From Planomonospora_B alba (GTDB lineage: Bacteria > Actinomycetota > Actinomycetes > Streptosporangiales > Streptosporangiaceae), in contig NZ_BAAAUT010000036.1 of assembly GCF_039534085.1 (NCBI RefSeq), positions 16,579 to 80,578 on the forward strand: a DNA stretch of 64,000 nt. The letters run 5' to 3'. The position numbers were made by a program, and so were the translations under genes. Each line of letters opens with the position of its first letter. Within the stretch, counting starts at the first letter, position 1. Below the pieces are notes generated by a model, which saw only the letters and a list, made by a program, of their open reading frames with translations, did no database searches and was not told the DNA's origin. This document shows, piece by piece, positions 59,691 to 64,000 of this stretch.

Positions 59691-60851
59691 TCACCAGCCG
59701 ATCCGGGCCGCGCCCGAGACGAGGGCCCGGGCGATGACCATCCGCTGCACGTCGTTGGTGCCCTCGCCGATGGCCATGAGGGGCGCGTCGCGGTAGAGGC
59801 GCTCCACCACGAACTCCTGGGAGTAGCCGTAGCCGCCGTGGATCCGCATCGCCTCCATCGTGGTGCGCAGCGCCGTCTCCGAGGCGAGGTACTTGGCCAT
59901 CGCGGCCTCGGCGTTGACCGCGCCCGCCTCCGAGCGGACCGCCGCCCAGTAGGTCAGCAGCCGGGCCGCCTGGATCTCGGTGGCCATGTCGGCGAGCTTG
60001 AGCTGGATCGCCTGGAAGTCGGAGATGGGCCGGCCGAAGGCCTGCCGCCGGCGGGAGTACTCCAGCGCGGCGTCGTAGGCGCACTGGGAGACGCCGACCG
60101 CGCGGGCGGCGATGTTGATCCGGCCGAGCTCCAGCGCCGACAGGGCCTGCTGCATGCCCCGGCCCTCCACCCCTCCGAGCAGCGCCGAGACCGGCACGCG
60201 CACGTCCTCCAGGACGACCTCGCAGGTCTCGGTGCCCTTGTAGCCGAGCTTGGGCAGGTCGCGGCCGACGGAGTAGCCGGGGGTGCCCGCCTCGACGAGG
60301 ACGAGCGACATCCCCCGGTGCGCGGGCTCGGTGACCGAGGTCTTGACCAGGACGGGCATCGGGTCGGCGTGCCGGGCGTTGGTGATCCACGTCTTGGTGC
60401 CGTTGATGACGTAGTGGTCGCCGTCGCGCACCGCGCGGGTGGCGATGCCCTGCAGGTCCGTGCCCGCGCCCGGCTCGGTCAGCGCGATCCCGGTACGGCG
60501 GGCGCCGGTGGCCAGGTCCGGCAGGTAGGCCTTCTTCTGCTCCTCGGTGCCGTACTTCGCGATCATCCACGCCGACAGCGAGTGCGAGCCGAGCACCCCG
60601 GCCACGCCCATCCACCCGCGGGCGATCTCCTCGAAGACCAGGGCGAAGGAGACCCGGTCCAGCGCGAGCCCGCCGTACTCCTCGGGGACCGTGATGCCGA
60701 ACAGCCCCAGCTCCTTGAACCGCTCGACGATCTCGGCCGGGTAGCGGCCGGTCCGCTCCCACTCCGGGGCGACCGGGACGATCTCCGCCTCGACGAACTC
60801 CCGCAGGGTCCGCCGGAACAGCCGCTGCTCGTCGTTCAGCTCGAAGTCCAC
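59691..60851 (-). CDS. Acyl-CoA dehydrogenase
   Basis: The 386-residue enzyme has the family order: VPEEYGGLALDRVSFALVFEE, the FAD-linked TGIALTEPGAGTDLQGI, WITNARHADP, and the C-terminal MRIHGGYGYSQEF and IGEGTNDVQRMVIAR, where Glu is the likely catalytic base. It introduces a double bond in an acyl-CoA. It lies 61 bases downstream of the MaoC-type gene on the same strand, so the two probably act in one degradation route. The GTG start ends at 60851. Confidence 0.95.
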   Translation of the reverse strand: MDFELNDEQRLFRRTLREFVEAEIVPVAPEWERTGRYPAEIVERFKELGLFGITVPEEYGGLALDRVSFALVFEEIARGWMGVAGVLGSHSLSAWMIAKYGTEEQKKAYLPDLATGARRTGIALTEPGAGTDLQGIATRAVRDGDHYVINGTKTWITNARHADPMPVLVKTSVTEPAHRGMSLVLVEAGTPGYSVGRDLPKLGYKGTETCEVVLEDVRVPVSALLGGVEGRGMQQALSALELGRINIAARAVGVSQCAYDAALEYSRRRQAFGRPISDFQAIQLKLADMATEIQAARLLTYWAAVRSEAGAVNAEAAMAKYLASETALRTTMEAMRIHGGYGYSQEFVVERLYRDAPLMAIGEGTNDVQRMVIARALVSGAARIGW

Positions 60852-60912
60852 TCCATGCGTCCTTTCAGCCGTGCGGAAGGGGGCGGGCGCCGTCCGGGGC
60901 GGGCGCCGTCCG

Positions 60913-61431
60913 CTAGAGCGTCATGGGGCCGTTCCTGGCCTGCGGGAAGAAGCCCTTGTCGTGGGGGGCGTCGCGCTTGTAGACCATGACGCTCCGCCGC
61001 CAGGACAGGACCTCGTCGCCGTCCTGGTTGAGGCCGCGGGTACGGCAGGTGACGATCCCGGCGTACGGCCGCGACCTGGACTCGCGCGTCTCGGTCACGA
61101 TCGACTCGGCGTACAGCGTGTCGCCGACGAACACCGGATGCGTCAGCCGGATCTCCTCCCAGCCGAGGTTCATCGACGCGTTCTGGCTGACGTCGATGAC
61201 CGACAGGCCGAGCACGATCGCCACGGTCAGCCCCGAGTTGACGATGATCCGCCCGACCGGGGCGCCCGCGGCGAAGTGGGCGTTGAAGTGGTTCTGGTTC
61301 GTGTTCACGGTCAGGAGCGTGAACCACGTGTTGTCGGCCTCGCTGATCGTGCGGCCGAGCGGGTGCCGGTAGACGTCGCCGACGGTGAAGTCCTCGTAGT
61401 ACCGGCCGAGGCCGGGTCCGTGCACGGTCAC
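60913..61431 (-). CDS. MaoC-family dehydratase
   Basis: The 172-residue protein has the hot-dog fold pattern with the hydratase phrase TNQNHFNAHFAAGAPVGRIIV. It ends VMVYKRDAPHDKGF. It would hydrate the enoyl-CoA made by an acyl-CoA dehydrogenase such as its neighbour. In this subgroup the substrate is often a branched or methyl-branched acyl-CoA (mesaconyl-type), which I mention only as a possibility. The GTG start ends at 61431. Confidence 0.9.
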   Translation of the reverse strand: MTVHGPGLGRYYEDFTVGDVYRHPLGRTISEADNTWFTLLTVNTNQNHFNAHFAAGAPVGRIIVNSGLTVAIVLGLSVIDVSQNASMNLGWEEIRLTHPVFVGDTLYAESIVTETRESRSRPYAGIVTCRTRGLNQDGDEVLSWRRSVMVYKRDAPHDKGFFPQARNGPMTL

Positions 61432-61704
61432 GCCTTCTCCCTGCTCCCCCGCTCCTCGCTCCCCGGCGGCCGACCGCGGGGCTCCCGACGCTAGCGGCAG
61501 GGTCGTTGCGCGGTCAATGGTCCCGTCCGCCCGCCGCCCTCCCCCGCCGTGCCCGTCCGGGCCGGCCGTACGGCCCGCGGCGCGGCGGTCACCGGGTTTC
61601 CCCGAAGCAGGTCAGGACAGGGGGTGCCGGATGCATCCGGCGGGAGAGAACCATCCGGGGAACGGGTCGCGGCAGGCGCGCCCGCGGGCGGAGAGGAGAG
61701 CACG

Positions 61705-62502
61705 GTGACCGGTGAGCAGGCCGTGACCCCGGGCCGTACGGCGGTCCCGGCCCGGTCCCGCGCCGCGCGCGCGGGGTGGCACCGGGCCGGGACCGCGCTC
61801 CTGTCCGCCATGGTGGCGGCGCAGGTGGCGACCGGACTGCAACCGCGCCCGATCCTGCTCACCGGCGTGGTCGTGCTCCTGCTCGCGGCCGGCGCGCTCG
61901 CCTTCGCCGCGGCGGTCCACACCCTCCCCAGGGCCGCCGCGGCGTTCGGCGCCGCGGCCGCCGCCGGGTACGCCGCGGAGTGGATCGGGCTCAGGACGGG
62001 CCTGCCGTTCGGCGGCTACCACTACACCGGCGTGCTCCAGCCGCAGCTCGGCGGGGTGCCGGTGGCCGTGGCGCTGGCCTGGGGCGGCATGGGCCTGGCC
62101 GCCCACGCGGCGGCCTCCGCCGCGCTGCCGGGCGGCCGGGCCGGCCGCGTGGCGCTGGGCGCGGCGGCGCTCACCGCGTGGGACCTGTTCCTCGATCCGC
62201 AGATGATCCGGCTGGGCCTGTGGGCCTGGCACGACCCCGGCCCCTACCGGGGCGTCCCGCTCACCAACTTCGCCGGCTGGCTGCTGGTGTCGCTGCTGGT
62301 GATGGCGGTGATCGAGCGGGCAGTGGCCGAGCCCGCGGCGCGGAGCACCGGACTGCTGGCGATCTACACCGTGATGGCGGCCATGGAGACGATCGGGTTC
62401 GCGGCGGTCTTCCACCCGCCCGACCCGCTGGTCGCCGCCGCCGGAGGGAGCTGCATGGGAGTGTTCGTCCTGCTCGCCTGGGGGCGGCGATGGCGGAGGT
62501 GA
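61705..62502 (+). CDS. cruF: Carotenoid biosynthesis protein, CruF-like (DUF422)
   Basis: The 265-residue membrane protein has seven to eight helices with family motifs AAEWIGLRTGLPFGGYHYTG, AWDLFLDPQMI and PLTNFAGWLLVSLLVMA. CruF adds water or a hydroxyl group (1',2'-hydratase) to the psi end of monocyclic carotenoids such as gamma-carotene. The GTG at 61705 has GAGAGGAGAG upstream. It overlaps the next gene by 13 bases. The 273 bases between it and the divergent MaoC gene contain only the promoter region. Confidence 0.88.
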   Translation: MTGEQAVTPGRTAVPARSRAARAGWHRAGTALLSAMVAAQVATGLQPRPILLTGVVVLLLAAGALAFAAAVHTLPRAAAAFGAAAAAGYAAEWIGLRTGLPFGGYHYTGVLQPQLGGVPVAVALAWGGMGLAAHAAASAALPGGRAGRVALGAAALTAWDLFLDPQMIRLGLWAWHDPGPYRGVPLTNFAGWLLVSLLVMAVIERAVAEPAARSTGLLAIYTVMAAMETIGFAAVFHPPDPLVAAAGGSCMGVFVLLAWGRRWRR

Positions 62503-63923
62503 TCGTGGCGGGCGGCGGCGTCGGCGGCATGGTGGCCGCGCTGCTGCTGGCCCGCGCGGGGCACCGCGTCCGCGTCTGCGAGCGGCTGCCCCGGCTGGGC
62601 GGCAAGCTCGCCGAGCACCGGCGCGACGGCTTCGCCTTCTCCCTCGGCCCGTCCCTGCTGACGCTGCCGGAGCTGTTCACCGGCCTGGGCCTGGAGCTGG
62701 AGCTGGTCGAGCCGCGCGAGCTGTGCCGCTACCGCTTCGCCGACGGCTCGGTGCTGACCGCGCACCGCGACCCGGAGCGCATGGCCGCGGCCGTGGAACG
62801 CCTCGCCCCGGGGCAGGGGCACCGGTGGCGGGCCTTCCACGCCTGGGCCCGCGAGTGCCTGGCCGCGTCGCGGCGCACCTTCTTCGCCGGGCCCGCGCTC
62901 TCCCGGCCGCGCTCCGGCGCCCGCCCCCGCGACCTGCTGGCGGTCGCGCCCGGCCGGACCCTGGACGGGCTGGCCCGCCGCTTCTTCACCGACCCGCGGC
63001 TGCGCCAGTACGCCGGCCGCTACGCCACCTACGCCGGATCCAGCCCCTACCGGGCGCCCGCGGCGCTGGGCAGCGCGGTCGCGCTCGAACACGGCGGGGG
63101 CGGCTGGTACGTGGCGGGCGGGCTGCCCCGCCTCGCCGACGCGCTGGCCGCGGCGCTGGAGAAGGCCGGCGTGGAGGTCGCCCTGGAGACCGAGGTCGCC
63201 GAGGTGCTCGCCGACCGCGAGCGCGTGCTGGGGGTGCGGCTGGCCTGCGGCGAGCGCGTGCGCGCCGACGCGGTGGTCGCCAACACCGACGCGGCGGCGC
63301 TGTACGGGCGGCTGCTGCCGGACCGGCGGCGGCTGCGCCGGATCGCCTCGCTGGGCCTGTCGTCCTCGGCCTTCCTGCTGCTGGCCGGGGTGGAGGGGCG
63401 CACCGAGGGCCTGGCGCACCACTCGGTGCTCTTCTCCGCCGACTACCGGCGGGAGTTCGCCGACATCTTCGACCGGCGGCGTCCGCCGGAGGACCCGACC
63501 CTCTACGTCGGCTGCCCGGCCGTCGACGACCCGTCGCAGGCGCCGGACGGCTGCGAGAGCTGGACGGTGCTGGTCAACGTCCCGGCCCGCGACCCCTCCC
63601 GGTGGCCGATGCCCCCGCACGCCTACCGGGACCTGGTGCTGGAGCGGCTGGCGGAGCGGGGGCTCGACCTGTCGGGCCGGCTCCGCTTCGCCGACCTGTT
63701 CACCCCCGCCGACCTGCGCGACCGCTACGGCGCCTGGGGCGGGGCGATCTACGGCGGCGCGCACGGCGGTCCGCTGGCCCCGCTGCGCCGCCCCGGCAAC
63801 CGGGGGCCGCGCCGCGGCCTGTACCTGGTGGGCGGCTCGGCGCATCCGGGGGGCGGCCTGCCGCTGGTGGCGATGGGCGGCCGCATCGTGGCGGCGCTGG
63901 TGGCCGAGGACTTCCCCCGGTGA
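62490..63923 (+). CDS. CrtI-type FAD-dependent carotenoid desaturase or ketolase-like oxidoreductase
   Basis: The 477-residue protein has the N-terminal dinucleotide motif VIVAGGGVGGMVAALLL and the CrtI-like phrases ERLPRLGGKLAEHRRDGFAF, GPSLLTLPELF, EHGGGGWYVAGGLPRLADALAAAL and YLVGGSAHPGGGLPLVAMGG near the end. It is a desaturase, isomerase or ketolase on carotenoids; I cannot tell which. It begins inside the end of cruF and the next gene begins inside its stop, so the three form one unit. Confidence 0.9.
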   Translation: MAEVIVAGGGVGGMVAALLLARAGHRVRVCERLPRLGGKLAEHRRDGFAFSLGPSLLTLPELFTGLGLELELVEPRELCRYRFADGSVLTAHRDPERMAAAVERLAPGQGHRWRAFHAWARECLAASRRTFFAGPALSRPRSGARPRDLLAVAPGRTLDGLARRFFTDPRLRQYAGRYATYAGSSPYRAPAALGSAVALEHGGGGWYVAGGLPRLADALAAALEKAGVEVALETEVAEVLADRERVLGVRLACGERVRADAVVANTDAAALYGRLLPDRRRLRRIASLGLSSSAFLLLAGVEGRTEGLAHHSVLFSADYRREFADIFDRRRPPEDPTLYVGCPAVDDPSQAPDGCESWTVLVNVPARDPSRWPMPPHAYRDLVLERLAERGLDLSGRLRFADLFTPADLRDRYGAWGGAIYGGAHGGPLAPLRRPGNRGPRRGLYLVGGSAHPGGGLPLVAMGGRIVAALVAEDFPR

Positions 63924-64000
63924 GCCCGCGCGCCGCGGCGCGGGCCGCGCTGACCGGGCTGCAGGCCGCCGCCGCGGTCGCCGCCGCCGAGCGGCTGGCC
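63920..64000 (+). CDS. Start of the next carotenoid-cluster gene (27 codons)
   Basis: The GTG at 63920-63922 overlaps the desaturase stop TGA at 63921-63923. The 27 residues in the window (VSPRAAARAALTGLQAAAAV...) look like the start of a hydrophobic N-terminal helix. In comparable clusters a glycosyltransferase (cruG or cruC type) follows cruF; that assignment is inferred only from context. Confidence 0.55.
   Translation, partial: MSPRAAARAALTGLQAAAAVAAAERLA

Overview
The window is a GC-rich chromosomal segment with almost all third codon positions G or C, many GTG starts, dense gene packing and GC-rich hairpins without T-tracts between convergent genes. This is typical of a filamentous actinomycete. 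The mix of families (MmyB-like XRE regulator beside an SDR gene, PL3 pectate lyase with a ricin-type binding domain, WS/DGAT, DUF5995, CruF-type carotenoid gene) fits Streptosporangiales or relatives, but the species cannot be fixed from the sequence. I see no phage, insertion sequence, CRISPR array or integrase.

Layout. 1-7.3 kb: cell-wall genes (start of a lipoprotein, glmS, a small conserved protein, a lipoprotein-type amidase, a Gly-Cys-Gly-Val tRNA cluster, a GNAT gene, a stand-alone mltG). 7.6-10.5 kb: two tandem membrane coiled-coil paralogues, a DCC thiol oxidoreductase and pyroglutamyl peptidase. 10.5-18.3 kb: a beta-propeller-like protein, a glutamate-cysteine ligase family enzyme with an SDR, a divergent MmyB-like regulator, a serine hydrolase and a NarL-type two-component system. 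18.3-26.3 kb: a methyltransferase, an S9 peptidase, an RsbQ/RsbP-like energy-stress pair followed in the same operon by a metallo-beta-lactamase-fold hydrolase, and a divergent copper-monooxygenase-like lipoprotein plus a 39-residue membrane peptide. 26.3-45.4 kb: mostly single metabolic and secreted genes, including pectate lyase with two candidate operators, esterases, an aldo/keto reductase, an MMPL transporter overlapping polX, a sulfite-oxidase-fold enzyme and a wax ester/triacylglycerol synthase. 45.4-56.7 kb: a second aldo/keto reductase and two sodium:solute symporters, each with a small membrane partner. The second is next to a LytS/LytT-type two-component system with an MFS gene between kinase and regulator. 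Between the symporters lies an overlapping membrane-protein/acidic-lipoprotein pair. 56.7-64 kb: a TetR-MMPL unit with a 37-base inverted-repeat operator, an acyl-CoA dehydrogenase with a MaoC-type protein, and the start of a carotenoid cluster (CruF-like, CrtI-like, and a partial gene cut by the window edge).

The most notable signals are the rsbQ-rsbP-MBL operon, the two small-partner symporter units with their LytTR regulation, the paralogue pair sharing 98 identical bases, and the small membrane gene.
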